Below are positions 35,932-45,026 of a stretch of 64,000 nucleotides of DNA, piece by piece (position 1 is the stretch's first letter; each line of letters starts with the position of its first letter). A program made the position numbers and the translations under genes. Source of the stretch: an uncultured Gemmatimonadota bacterium (GTDB lineage Bacteria; Gemmatimonadota; Gemmatimonadetes; Palauibacterales; Palauibacteraceae); assembly GCA_913043255.1 (NCBI GenBank), contig CAJWLK010000001.1:124001-188000 (forward strand), written 5' to 3'. The notes below the pieces were generated by a model, which ran no database searches, was not told where the DNA came from, and worked only from the letters and a program-made list of their open reading frames with translations.

Positions 35932-37095
35932 TTACGAAGCGTCCGACCCTAGCGTGTCGTCCGGCTGCGATAAGCCAAGTACATCCCGATACAGTTTTTC
36001 GTATTTTGGAACTACACGAGATGTCGCAAAGTTCTCAACTGCCCAGGCTCGGGACGCTAGGGAAGCAGCAGTCCAACGATCCTTATCCGTCAAGAGAGCT
36101 ATTCCAGCTTCAGCCATCGCATCTACATCACCTACTGCATGCAGCGATCCAGTCACTCCATCCTCAATCACTTCCGCGAGGCCGGTGTGCGCAGATCCGA
36201 TTACGGGAACTCCGGATGCCTGAGCCTCGAGAGCCACGAGACCAAAAGACTCCTGTTCACTCGGCAAGAGAAACAGGTCCGCGCTTGCGAGAAGCTCTGC
36301 AACTGACTCGATCTTACCTAAGATCACCACCCTGTCTGAGATACCCAGCCTCTGGGCCAGATCTTCCGCTGCCTGCCGCTCTGGACCATCCCCAACGAGT
36401 ACGAGTCGTGCCGGCAACTCTGACTGGACCCGGTGAAAAATCTTGATGACATCAGGAATTCGTTTCACTCGTCGAAAATTCGAGATATGCATCACAATCC
36501 GTTCGTCCGGTGAGCCTAAAACATGTTTTCCAGCATAGCGGTCCCGATCGTAAACGTCGGGATCAACGAAATTTGGTATTACATCTATGGCACTTTGTTC
36601 GCACTGGAAATCCTGGTAAGTCCGATCACAAAGCCAACTCGAGACGGCTGTAAGACGATCCGATTTTTCAATCGAAAACCGAACAATTGACCAATATGAC
36701 GGGTCTTGCCCAACGAGCGTAATGTCGGTTCCGTGCAGCGTCGTCACTAGTTTTACATCTTGACCACTAGCACGAAGCATATCACGCGCTATCCAACCGG
36801 CAGTCGCGTGAGGGAGAGCGTAATGAACATGGAGAAGATCAAGTTCTTCCCGGCGAACAACCTCATGCATGGTGACAGCAAGAGCGAGCGAGTAAGGCGG
36901 ATACTCAAACAACGGATACTGGTTCGGTTTGACTTCATGAAAATAGACGCCGTCTTTAAATTGGGTTAGACGAAAAGGCTGAGCGTACGAGATGAAGTGT
37001 ACCTCGTGTCCGTTTCGAGCAAGCTCCAACCCAAGTTCTGTAGCGACAGCCCCAGAACCACCGTAGGTCGGGTAGCAGGTGATGCCAATTTTCAT
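35932..37095 (-). CDS. bshA: N-acetyl-alpha-D-glucosaminyl L-malate synthase (bacillithiol synthesis)
   Basis: 387 residues from ATG at 37095, chosen because the family begins M-K-I-G-I; a GTG at 37143 would add 16 residues. A GT4 glycosyltransferase: C-Y-P-T-Y-G-G-S-G-A-V-A-T-E-L-G-x-E-L-A near the start, V-I-P-N-F-V-D-P and H-I-S-N-F-R-x-V-K-R in the donor domain, and E-S-F-G-L-V-A-L-E-A binding UDP-GlcNAc. It joins GlcNAc to L-malate, the first step of bacillithiol. The later genes bshB and bshC are not in the window. The gene sits between miaA and uppP. Confidence 0.9.
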   Translation of the reverse strand: MKIGITCYPTYGGSGAVATELGLELARNGHEVHFISYAQPFRLTQFKDGVYFHEVKPNQYPLFEYPPYSLALAVTMHEVVRREELDLLHVHYALPHATAGWIARDMLRASGQDVKLVTTLHGTDITLVGQDPSYWSIVRFSIEKSDRLTAVSSWLCDRTYQDFQCEQSAIDVIPNFVDPDVYDRDRYAGKHVLGSPDERIVMHISNFRRVKRIPDVIKIFHRVQSELPARLVLVGDGPERQAAEDLAQRLGISDRVVILGKIESVAELLASADLFLLPSEQESFGLVALEAQASGVPVIGSAHTGLAEVIEDGVTGSLHAVGDVDAMAEAGIALLTDKDRWTAASLASRAWAVENFATSRVVPKYEKLYRDVLGLSQPDDTLGSDAS

Positions 37096-37155
37096 GCTCC
37101 CCGCACTTTCATAGGCCGCCTCCAAGATCCACACCACGGACACAGCCGTAATATA

Positions 37156-38091
37156 CTATGGTTCCGTATGTAATCCGTTCCAGTCTTCCGAGATGCGTTT
37201 TGTAAGTTGTTCGATCGAGTCAGACCCGTCCAGTACAATCGTGTCTTCCGGCAGTTGGTGTCGAAACCAAGTTCGTTGACGACGCGCATACGCCCACGTG
37301 TCGGAAAAGATTTGGTCCACAGCTTTTTCTTCGGTCATCTCACCTTTTAGAAGGGCAGCAATAACACTATAGCCAAGGGCACTGAACGCAGGAGACCGAT
37401 CGAGGCCAGTTTTGACAATTCCGCGAACCTCCTCTTGCCACGCACCAGACGTGACCATTGCTAAAGCTCGATTTCGGATCCGGGCTCGGAGGACATCGGT
37501 TGATAATACCAATTGATAAGTGCGCACCCCTAACGGAACCTGATCAGTCCTACCATTCTCAATCCACCAACTCAATGGGGCGCCACTAAGGAGGGCCAAT
37601 TCAATGGTTCGGTGAGCCCGTTGGCGGTCGAAACGCAACTTTGCACGTTGAGCCTTATCCAGCCGCCTAGCCCAACGCTCTAACTCTCGAGCGCTACACC
37701 CTACAAGCCATGCTTCTAGTGCAGCACGACGGCCCGAATCAATTTGCGGTTCCTTGAAGATCGGGTGCGTCAATGCTCGCAAAAAGAGCCCAGTCCCTCC
37801 GGTAAGAATTGGCGTGTGTCCTTTAGCCTCGATATCCAACAACCATGCTTCAGCGAATCGCACAAAACGGCCAGTTCCATAACGTTCATTAGGATCTAGG
37901 AACCCTACACCGTGATGAATAGCCGATTCCCGTTCGGCCAGTGTGGGAGCAGCCGTACCTACGACGAAACCCCTATAGGCCTGTCGACTATCCATAGAGA
38001 TTATCTCGCCCTCAACCTCATGTGCGACTCTGACTGCTAATGAAGTCTTCCCAGAAGCGGTCGGGCCTACAATCGCGAGCGCCCGTGGCAT
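37156..38091 (-). CDS. miaA: tRNA dimethylallyltransferase
   Basis: 311 residues from ATG at 38091, chosen by homology of the start (P-R-A-L-A-I-V-G-P-T-A-S-G-K-T-S is the P-loop); frames reach TTG 38154 and overlap mutL, and no start has a good ribosome site. The P-loop G-P-T-A-S-G-K-T-S and D-S-R-Q-A-Y are present, with the family's Q-V changed to Q-A. The C-terminal R-Q-R-T-W-F motif is visible. It adds a dimethylallyl group to A37 of tRNAs reading UNN codons. Confidence 0.92.
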   Translation of the reverse strand: MPRALAIVGPTASGKTSLAVRVAHEVEGEIISMDSRQAYRGFVVGTAAPTLAERESAIHHGVGFLDPNERYGTGRFVRFAEAWLLDIEAKGHTPILTGGTGLFLRALTHPIFKEPQIDSGRRAALEAWLVGCSARELERWARRLDKAQRAKLRFDRQRAHRTIELALLSGAPLSWWIENGRTDQVPLGVRTYQLVLSTDVLRARIRNRALAMVTSGAWQEEVRGIVKTGLDRSPAFSALGYSVIAALLKGEMTEEKAVDQIFSDTWAYARRQRTWFRHQLPEDTIVLDGSDSIEQLTKRISEDWNGLHTEP

Positions 38092-38128
38092 CGATGTCGG
38101 AACCGACTCATGCACATCTAATGCCGGT

Positions 38129-39937
38129 TCAACCACGGCCAAAACGACGATCAAGCTCAGAAACCGTCAATCGTACTATCGTTGGCCGGCCATGGACATC
38201 GTGCCCGGGCAGCTCTGTTGCAAACAAGCGATCAAAAAGCTCTCGTGCCTCTTCTGCTGCCAAATGCTCACCAGCTTTTATTGCACCTTTACACGCCATG
38301 CTTTTCGCAATTCTTTCGTGCTGGTTTCGGGCAGAATCAACGAGTGGTGACCCTTCTGTCAGTTCGCGAACCATATCTCGAAGACAACGCTCCGGATCAA
38401 AGCGTGCGTGTGGCTGAGGGCTGGCATGCATGATAAAGGTGCGTTCACCGAAAGGCTCAAGTTCAAATCCAAGTCGGGTGAGTAAACCTAGAAGCTCCTC
38501 GACCGCTGCTGCTTCCGAAGGCGAGAATTGAAGTGTGATGGGGAATAAGAGGGCCTGTGCCCACCCTCCCCCGGACTCAAACCGCTTCATAATCTCTTCG
38601 TATAAGACCCGCTCGTGCGCTGAATGTTGATCAATTAGCAACAAACCTTCTCGAGTGGCGGCTAGAATATATCGATCATGCAATTGCCATAGCTCGGGTC
38701 CCTCAAACGTCGTTTCCGGTACGGCTAAAGTTTCGTCAACATCTCCCCCCGCTCCACTCTCGGTTCCCGATTCCGTGGCCTTCCCCGATACGAATAGTGC
38801 TAGTTGAGGCATACTATTCGTAGTTCGTCTAACTCGCTCCTCACTCCGATATCCCAATCTTTTATCCGTGCTATCCCTATTGGCAGGGTTCCGTTGAGTT
38901 TTCCCAACCACCCCGAGTGGTTTCATTGAATCAAGTCGAGACAGGCCTTCGCGCACGGTTGCAGATATAGCCGATTCTACCGACTCACGGTCCCGAAATC
39001 GCACCTCTGCTTTTGCAGGGTGGACATTTACGTCGACATTGGGTCGGTCCATTTCAATCATAAGGAATGCGGATGGACGAACGCCTTCAACTACAGTGGT
39101 CCGGTAGGCTTCATCCACAATTCGGAGCAACCCCACATCACGGAAGGGACGTCCATTAACAAAAATGTATCTCCGCCCACCTCGTGGTCGTGCCGCATCT
39201 GGCCTCTGTATAAAACCTCTTATCTTCACTGAGCCTGTGCGACCTTCGACAGGGATCAAAGTCTCAGACAAGTCCCCCCAAAGACGACTGATCCGTGTGA
39301 GCAAATCCTCTTTTGAACCCAACTCGAGTAACTGTCGCCCGTTAGACTCCAACCGAAAACCCACCGTTGGGTTTGAAAGTGACAGGAGGACTAGAGCCTC
39401 ACTCACAGCCCTTGTTTCAACGGCTGCAGTCCTCAAAAATTTTGCTCGCACTGGCAAATCATGAAACAACGCCTTTACCAATGCTGTCGTACCTCGTCCA
39501 CGTGCGAGTTCTGTAGAGCTTCGAACCCTGCCAAAGTCGATCCGCACTCGGGTACCCGGGCCAGACTCCGTTGCTGTGTGGATCTCAAAACGGCTTACCG
39601 CCGCAATAGATGGAAGCGCCTCACCTCGAAACCCAAATGAATCAACTCTACGCAGATCATCGGTGGTTCGGATCTTACTTGTCGCGTGTCGATCAAGGGC
39701 AAGCAGTGCGTCAGCACTCGACATTCCGTGACCATTGTCGGACACTCGAATTTCCGTTTTCCCGCCGTTTCGCAGAGACACCTCTACGCGTGTAGCACCC
39801 GCATCAATCGCATTCTCCACCAGTTCTTTTACAACTGATGCAGGACGTTCTACCACCTCGCCGGCGGCAATTTGATTTGCTACATGATCCGGAAGAATCT
39901 CAACCGAGCGTGGCGAGAGGTCATTCTCCATCATCAA
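38129..39937 (-). CDS. mutL: DNA mismatch repair protein MutL
   Basis: 602 residues. The GHKL ATPase has E38, N42, D-N-G-H-G-M and G-F-R-G-E-A-L. The C-terminal domain carries D-Q-H-S-A-H-E-R-V-L-Y-E, equivalent to the endonuclease metal site DQHA(x)2E(x)4E, so this MutL may nick DNA, as in bacteria lacking MutH. The C-P-H-G-R-P motif reads D-V-H-G-R-P, so the usual Cys is missing. A low-complexity linker (about 330-400) joins the domains. Confidence 0.94.
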   Translation of the reverse strand: MMMENDLSPRSVEILPDHVANQIAAGEVVERPASVVKELVENAIDAGATRVEVSLRNGGKTEIRVSDNGHGMSSADALLALDRHATSKIRTTDDLRRVDSFGFRGEALPSIAAVSRFEIHTATESGPGTRVRIDFGRVRSSTELARGRGTTALVKALFHDLPVRAKFLRTAAVETRAVSEALVLLSLSNPTVGFRLESNGRQLLELGSKEDLLTRISRLWGDLSETLIPVEGRTGSVKIRGFIQRPDAARPRGGRRYIFVNGRPFRDVGLLRIVDEAYRTTVVEGVRPSAFLMIEMDRPNVDVNVHPAKAEVRFRDRESVESAISATVREGLSRLDSMKPLGVVGKTQRNPANRDSTDKRLGYRSEERVRRTTNSMPQLALFVSGKATESGTESGAGGDVDETLAVPETTFEGPELWQLHDRYILAATREGLLLIDQHSAHERVLYEEIMKRFESGGGWAQALLFPITLQFSPSEAAAVEELLGLLTRLGFELEPFGERTFIMHASPQPHARFDPERCLRDMVRELTEGSPLVDSARNQHERIAKSMACKGAIKAGEHLAAEEARELFDRLFATELPGHDVHGRPTIVRLTVSELDRRFGRG

Positions 39938-40007
39938 ACTGCGCGAGGTGATTTCGTCAGACTGAGGAGAAGCGTCTTATTCGTCGTTCCACGCCCACTA
40001 GGAGCCA

Positions 40008-40787
40008 TCATCCGTGGTCACTCAGGTGGTAGAAGCGGCAGGAATTCTTTGTGGTCGCCATAGCCATATCATCAAAAGATATGCCTAGGATTTTAGCAAG
40101 TCGTTCGCAAATATACGGCAAAAAGCTTGGTTCGTTTCGTCGACCTCGTTTGGGTGCCGGTGCCAAATAAGGAGCATCGGTTTCGATAAGAATCCGGTCA
40201 AGTGGGACTTTTCCAACCAAACCTTCGAGTTCACTGACAAACGTAACAAGTCCAGAAAAAGAAACATACCAACCCATCTCTACCGCCGTTTGTAGCAACT
40301 CTTCTCCCCCCGCAAAACAGTGCAGTACCCCGTTCACTCGGTCTCCATATTCGACGACTAATCGAGCCGTATCTTCTTCTGCCGAGCGCGAATGAACGAC
40401 GATGGGAAGGCACACATCTGCCGCCAACTCAAGATGTCCACGAAAACTTGAGAGTTGAGTATCACGAGGCGCGTGATCGTAGTGAAAATCAAGCCCAGTT
40501 TCACCTACCGCTACCACGCTGGCTTTCTTGGTCAACTCTTTCAGTTCTCCCAAGAGATTCTTCGATATCCGAGATGCTTCATGAGGGTGGAGTCCCGCCG
40601 TGGCCCAAACGCCGGGTGTGTTCGCGGCAAGCGATTCCGCCACTCGCGCATCTTCCGGGGTGGAAGCGATAGTAACCATCTGAGTGACACCAGCACTGCA
40701 AGCACGAGCCAGCACATCGGGACGATCCTCATCGAATCGCCCCGCTGTCAGGTGGAGGTGTGAATCGAAGAGAGACGGTGAAGTCAC
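40008..40787 (-). CDS. tatD: TatD-family metal-dependent hydrolase
   Basis: 259 residues. The metal-binding residues of the TIM barrel are present: D-S-H-L-H-L at the start, E in V-G-E-T-G-L-D, H in V-H-S-R-S, H in H-C-F-A-G-G and D in I-E-T-D-A-P-Y. TatD proteins are DNases and related hydrolases, some involved in DNA repair. The start is GTG at 40787, overlapping the secF stop by 4 nt. Confidence 0.92.
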   Translation of the reverse strand: MTSPSLFDSHLHLTAGRFDEDRPDVLARACSAGVTQMVTIASTPEDARVAESLAANTPGVWATAGLHPHEASRISKNLLGELKELTKKASVVAVGETGLDFHYDHAPRDTQLSSFRGHLELAADVCLPIVVHSRSAEEDTARLVVEYGDRVNGVLHCFAGGEELLQTAVEMGWYVSFSGLVTFVSELEGLVGKVPLDRILIETDAPYLAPAPKRGRRNEPSFLPYICERLAKILGISFDDMAMATTKNSCRFYHLSDHG

Positions 40788-41722
40788 CCCGCCGCATGAG
40801 CGGCAGAAGCCGCCCGCCGTCGTGCCCTCTCGTGGAGTTCGAGCAGGACCGGAGATGCTACCAAGATCGAGGAGTACGTCCCGATCGCCACCCCTAGTAT
40901 TAACACTGTCGCGAAGGGGCGGATCACGGTTCCACCGATGAGGGCTAAAGCAGCCAGAGCTATAAGCGTAGTCCCACTGGTAAGCACAGTCCGTGGCAAC
41001 GTTTCGTTGAGGCTTCGGTCCAGCGTCTCCTCATACGACTCTTTTCGTTTCTTCTTCAGATTCTCTCGAACACGATCAAACACAACGATCGTATCATTAA
41101 GCGAGTACCCTATGATCGTGAGAATCGCAGCCACCGTAGCCAGGCTTATTTCGAAACCAAGCAGGGAGATGAATCCGAAAGTGATCATCATATCATGCAC
41201 AGTGGCCACCACCGCAGACACTCCAAACAGCCACTCGAACCGGAAAGCAAGATAAATCAATGTCAAAAGAAAGGAGAGCAGAACAGCAAGAACCGCTTTC
41301 CTCTGAAACTCACCCCCAACCTTCGCCGTCATCGCATCTCCGCGAACAATCTCGAAGTTAGGTCCAAAACTGGAGGCGAGGGCCGTCTCCACTTCAGACC
41401 GCACCTCATCCTCACCTGCATCATCGGCGGACGTAGGAACCCGAAGCAGGTAGTCTTGGCTAACTTCACCTATGCCACGCAACTGTTGGATCTGGGCGCC
41501 AGAGATCTGAGCATTGGTCAACGCGTCACGAATCTCAGCGATGTCCGTTGACGTTTGGAACTGTACCTCTAGCAGAGTTCCGCCGGTGAATTCAACCCCC
41601 GCATTTAGGCCACCGCGGAGAATTATCGATACGAGACCCACGGTCACAAGAATGCCGGAGACGACATATCCCCGCTTCCGGATACGAAGAAACTTGAAAC
41701 TGGCCTTATCGAATACCCTCAT
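40784..41722 (-). CDS. secF: Protein translocase subunit SecF
   Basis: 312 residues with six membrane segments and one large periplasmic loop near the N-terminus. The family core V-E-F-T-G-G-T (about 43-49), Y-S-L-N-D-T-I-V-V-F-D-R-V-R-E-N and the C-terminal T-L-I-A-L-A-A-L block are present. With SecD it uses the proton gradient to complete export through SecYEG. AGGGG precedes ATG at 41722, and the secD stop is 7 nt upstream. Confidence 0.96.
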   Translation of the reverse strand: MRVFDKASFKFLRIRKRGYVVSGILVTVGLVSIILRGGLNAGVEFTGGTLLEVQFQTSTDIAEIRDALTNAQISGAQIQQLRGIGEVSQDYLLRVPTSADDAGEDEVRSEVETALASSFGPNFEIVRGDAMTAKVGGEFQRKAVLAVLLSFLLTLIYLAFRFEWLFGVSAVVATVHDMMITFGFISLLGFEISLATVAAILTIIGYSLNDTIVVFDRVRENLKKKRKESYEETLDRSLNETLPRTVLTSGTTLIALAALALIGGTVIRPFATVLILGVAIGTYSSILVASPVLLELHERARRRAASAAHAAG

Positions 41723-41729
41723 TATACCC

Positions 41730-43397
41730 CTAGATACTCACTGACTCGCTAGAGCCTCGTCGGTTCAAATAAATATTGAAAAACGTCTTAGTTACGTAGA
41801 GTGCAGAGAAGAAAGATGCGAGAATCCCAATACACAATGTGACTGCAAACCCTCTCACCGGACCCGTACCGAATTGAAATAAGATGATACCGGTAATGAG
41901 TGTAGTCAGATTCGCATCAACAATTGCAGAGAGCGCATTATTGAAACCAGATTCTACCGCTGTTCTCGGTGTCTTTCCGGCTGAAATCTCTTCCCGAATC
42001 CGTTCAAATATGAGCACATTCGCATCCACCGCCATCCCAATAGAGAGAATAAGCCCGGCAATTCCCGGTAACGTCAGAGTCGCTTGTAGGCCAGCCAGCC
42101 CTCCAAGCATCAAGACCACATAGACAACCAAGGCGCCAACGGCAAGGAGCCCTGCTAGCCGATAGTACCCAATCATAAGAAAGATGACACATACGATCCC
42201 AATAATGAAAGCAGTACTTCCTTGGCGGATCGAATCTTCCCCGAGGGAAGCACTTACATTTCGTTCCTCCACAATCTCAATGGGCATCGGTAGAGCACCC
42301 GCTCGGAGGACCAGTGCAAGGTCTTGAGCTTCTTGAAAGGACGAGCCGGGCGTGAGCTCAATCTGAGCTCGGCGGCTCAAGACACTCCGGATGACCGCAT
42401 AACTTTGAACGCGGTTGTCCAAAACTATGGCCATATTGTTATTGATGTTTCGTGCCGTCCCACGCTCAAATACCCGCGCACCACGGCGAGTTGTCTGGAA
42501 CGGAACAATCGGCTGATTGAACGTTGGATCCCGAGTTGCGGGGCCAGCATCCTCAAGGAGATCACCCGTAATTAATGGCTCAAGCTCGAGCACATAGAGC
42601 GGCGTATAAGCATTTCCTCCCGCACCGATATCTTCCGCCCCCCAGTGCAGCGTAACATTACGCGGGATTAATTGTTGTACACTCTCCAACTCGAGCCAGC
42701 CCTCGACCATGGGTTGATCCTGACTCGTCACTAGAAATTCGCCCGGGATTCGCCCCGGACTCAACAATGCTGTCAATACACGTAACGTCGCAGGATCCGG
42801 GACAACTCCAGTCTCTGCCGATTCGGCCGCGGTCTCTCCCGATGGCACCTCCGCAGGCAAAGAATCAATTGCCGCTGAATCCTCCGTGGCACCTAAGATC
42901 TGTCCGAGGTCAACTTCAGGTGCTGTATCGAGGGGGCTCGTATCTAGGTTCTCCACACCCACCTCGTTTACAATCGCCGCGTCGATCCGCTCAAGCGCCT
43001 GAACAAACGATTGGCCATCGGTAACAATCTTGAACTCCATAAATGCCGTTTGAGCTACAATCGCCTTCGCCCGATCGGGATCAAAGGCTCCCGCAAGCTC
43101 AACAACAATACGATCACCGACGCGTTGGATCGTGGGCTCCCGAACACCGAACTGGTCGATCCGATTTCGGATCGTTGTCAGTGTGCGTTCGACTGCATCA
43201 GCCTGCGTATCCTCGGTGAGTGTACCATCAGGATCGACGATCTCGACGGCCAGGTGCATTCCACCCTGGAGATCCAAACCAAGATTCAGCGGCGAGACTC
43301 GCTCCCCTAGCTCGTTTTCCTTGGGCACAAGAGCCCAGGCGCACATTGCCAAGAGGACGCCAATCCAAATTAACCGCCAACGTACTGAGGTTAACAT
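41730..43397 (-). CDS. secD: Protein translocase subunit SecD
   Basis: 555 residues. An N-terminal membrane segment, a long periplasmic P1 domain (L-G-L-D-L-Q-G-G-M-H-L near 37-47), then five more membrane segments. G-M-A-V-D-A-N-V-L-I-F-E-R-I-R-E-E marks the D5/D6 region. A stretch at about 155-220 rich in Glu, Ala and Ser (including E-S-A-E-T-G) is inserted within P1 and has no obvious counterpart in E. coli. SecDF pulls exported proteins across the membrane. The pair is followed by tatD. Confidence 0.96.
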   Translation of the reverse strand: MLTSVRWRLIWIGVLLAMCAWALVPKENELGERVSPLNLGLDLQGGMHLAVEIVDPDGTLTEDTQADAVERTLTTIRNRIDQFGVREPTIQRVGDRIVVELAGAFDPDRAKAIVAQTAFMEFKIVTDGQSFVQALERIDAAIVNEVGVENLDTSPLDTAPEVDLGQILGATEDSAAIDSLPAEVPSGETAAESAETGVVPDPATLRVLTALLSPGRIPGEFLVTSQDQPMVEGWLELESVQQLIPRNVTLHWGAEDIGAGGNAYTPLYVLELEPLITGDLLEDAGPATRDPTFNQPIVPFQTTRRGARVFERGTARNINNNMAIVLDNRVQSYAVIRSVLSRRAQIELTPGSSFQEAQDLALVLRAGALPMPIEIVEERNVSASLGEDSIRQGSTAFIIGIVCVIFLMIGYYRLAGLLAVGALVVYVVLMLGGLAGLQATLTLPGIAGLILSIGMAVDANVLIFERIREEISAGKTPRTAVESGFNNALSAIVDANLTTLITGIILFQFGTGPVRGFAVTLCIGILASFFSALYVTKTFFNIYLNRRGSSESVSI

Positions 43398-43578
43398 CTA
43401 TTCATTCACCGTTCCGTGGGTCGCTTTTTCCCAGCCCGCGGCAGGGGCCAGTCGTACCGGCTCATAAGCCGATTCGTCGCGAAGGAAGAGAAAGCTATCT
43501 ACGGACCCTCCGAGATGAAAGAAAGGAGTCAAACTGCCTTTCATACGCAATCGAATCGGGCAATGAATTGTCCAATGT

Positions 43579-45015
43579 TCATGGCACTTCTACTCCCAAG
43601 GCGGTTGGCAATAACCACATTGTTACGACGAATATAAGCACGGACATGATCAGGTTTACCCAGATGCCCGCTCGTGCCATCTGTCGCATGCTCACCTGCC
43701 CACTCCCGTAAACAATAGCATTCGGTGGTGTGGCGACCGGAAGCATGAATGCACAGCTGGCAGCCAAGGCTGCCGGAACTACAAGTAAACGAGGATCCCA
43801 CCCAATCTCAATCGCTGCAGCTGCCAGAACCGGCAGAAACGCCGCCGATGTCGCTGTGTTACTAGTGATTTCAGTCAATAAAACTACTACAACAATTACT
43901 AAGAACAGGAATAATCCTGGCGGCCAATTGGCTAACCCAGCCACTTGTTCTCCCAACCACACATTCAACCCCGTTCGATCGATCGCTGAAGCCAGACTAA
44001 GCCCTCCACCAAACAGGAGTAGGATCCCCCATGGCAGATTCTCCGCCGTCTCCCAATCCATCAGGGCTTGGTTTCTCTTCCCCGACGGAATCAGGAAGAG
44101 AAGAAGGCCACACGTAATCCCAACTCCTGCATCTGACAGCCCTGGAACCCACTCTGTGAGCAAGGGCCGTACCAAGAACAAAATCCCGAGCAATAAAAAC
44201 ACAGCGCCGACTCGTCGCTGCGCAGTCGTAATCGGACCCAAAGCGCTCAACTCATACGCTATATGCTCACGGGCTCCTGGAAGCTCTACCCGTTCCACTT
44301 TTACAAGGAATCGGACGAGGACCCAGAAAACCACGGGAAGAGCAATAACGACTATAGGCAAACCAATTTTCAACCAAGTAACAAACGAGATCTCAATCCC
44401 GTAGATCTCCTCTAGAAATCCGGACATAAATACATTTGGAGGCGTGCCGACAAGCGTTCCCATCCCTCCAATCGAGGCCCCGTACGCAATTCCTAGCAGA
44501 AGGGCGAGCCCAAAGCGTGAAGAATCGACGTCCTCCGAATCACCATTCGCAAAGCTGATCACAGAAAGACCGATGGGCAGCATCATCAGGGTGACTGCAG
44601 TATTTGAGATCCCCATGCTCAGGCCTGCTGTTACGAGCATGAAACCAGCGATTAATGATATCTGGCGAGCCCCTACTCGACTCAGAAGATGAAGGGCAAT
44701 TCGTCGGTGGAGATCCCACCGCTGCATGGCAAGAGCTACGAGGAATCCACCCATAAAGAGAAAGATGACCGGGTTAGCATAGGGTAGTGCTGCTTCACGC
44801 ATAGTCCCAGCCCCAACCAAGGGGAATAACACTAGTGGGATTAGCGCCGTAACCGGGATGGGGACCGCCTCAGTTAGCCACCAAATTGCCATCCAAATTG
44901 CAACTGCTGCAGCACCCCATGCCGGAGCCGACAGGCCGGAGGGATGGGGAATCATCATCATCAATGCGAAGACAACCATCCCGGAGACTAGTCCAATACG
45001 CCGTGGGTTTAGCAT
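43579..45015 (-). CDS. Sodium/anion symporter, DASS (SLC13) family
   Basis: 478 residues with about 11-12 membrane segments. The two re-entrant hairpin motifs of DASS transporters are visible: S-N-T near G-I-S-N-T-A-V-T-L and S-N-T in T-E-I-T-S-N-T-A-T-S. P-P-N-V-F-M and T-P-P-N-A-I mark the two helix breaks. Substrate probably dicarboxylates, sulfate or phosphate; the sequence does not decide. It lies 11 nt after the flavoprotein gene on the same strand, which suggests co-transcription. Confidence 0.87.
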   Translation of the reverse strand: MLNPRRIGLVSGMVVFALMMMIPHPSGLSAPAWGAAAVAIWMAIWWLTEAVPIPVTALIPLVLFPLVGAGTMREAALPYANPVIFLFMGGFLVALAMQRWDLHRRIALHLLSRVGARQISLIAGFMLVTAGLSMGISNTAVTLMMLPIGLSVISFANGDSEDVDSSRFGLALLLGIAYGASIGGMGTLVGTPPNVFMSGFLEEIYGIEISFVTWLKIGLPIVVIALPVVFWVLVRFLVKVERVELPGAREHIAYELSALGPITTAQRRVGAVFLLLGILFLVRPLLTEWVPGLSDAGVGITCGLLLFLIPSGKRNQALMDWETAENLPWGILLLFGGGLSLASAIDRTGLNVWLGEQVAGLANWPPGLFLFLVIVVVVLLTEITSNTATSAAFLPVLAAAAIEIGWDPRLLVVPAALAASCAFMLPVATPPNAIVYGSGQVSMRQMARAGIWVNLIMSVLIFVVTMWLLPTALGVEVP

Positions 45016-45026
45016 TTGAAGAGGAT

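Noticed and set aside
43730-44404. 224-codon plus-strand frame
   Set aside because: Antisense to the DASS transporter and without any recognisable motif.
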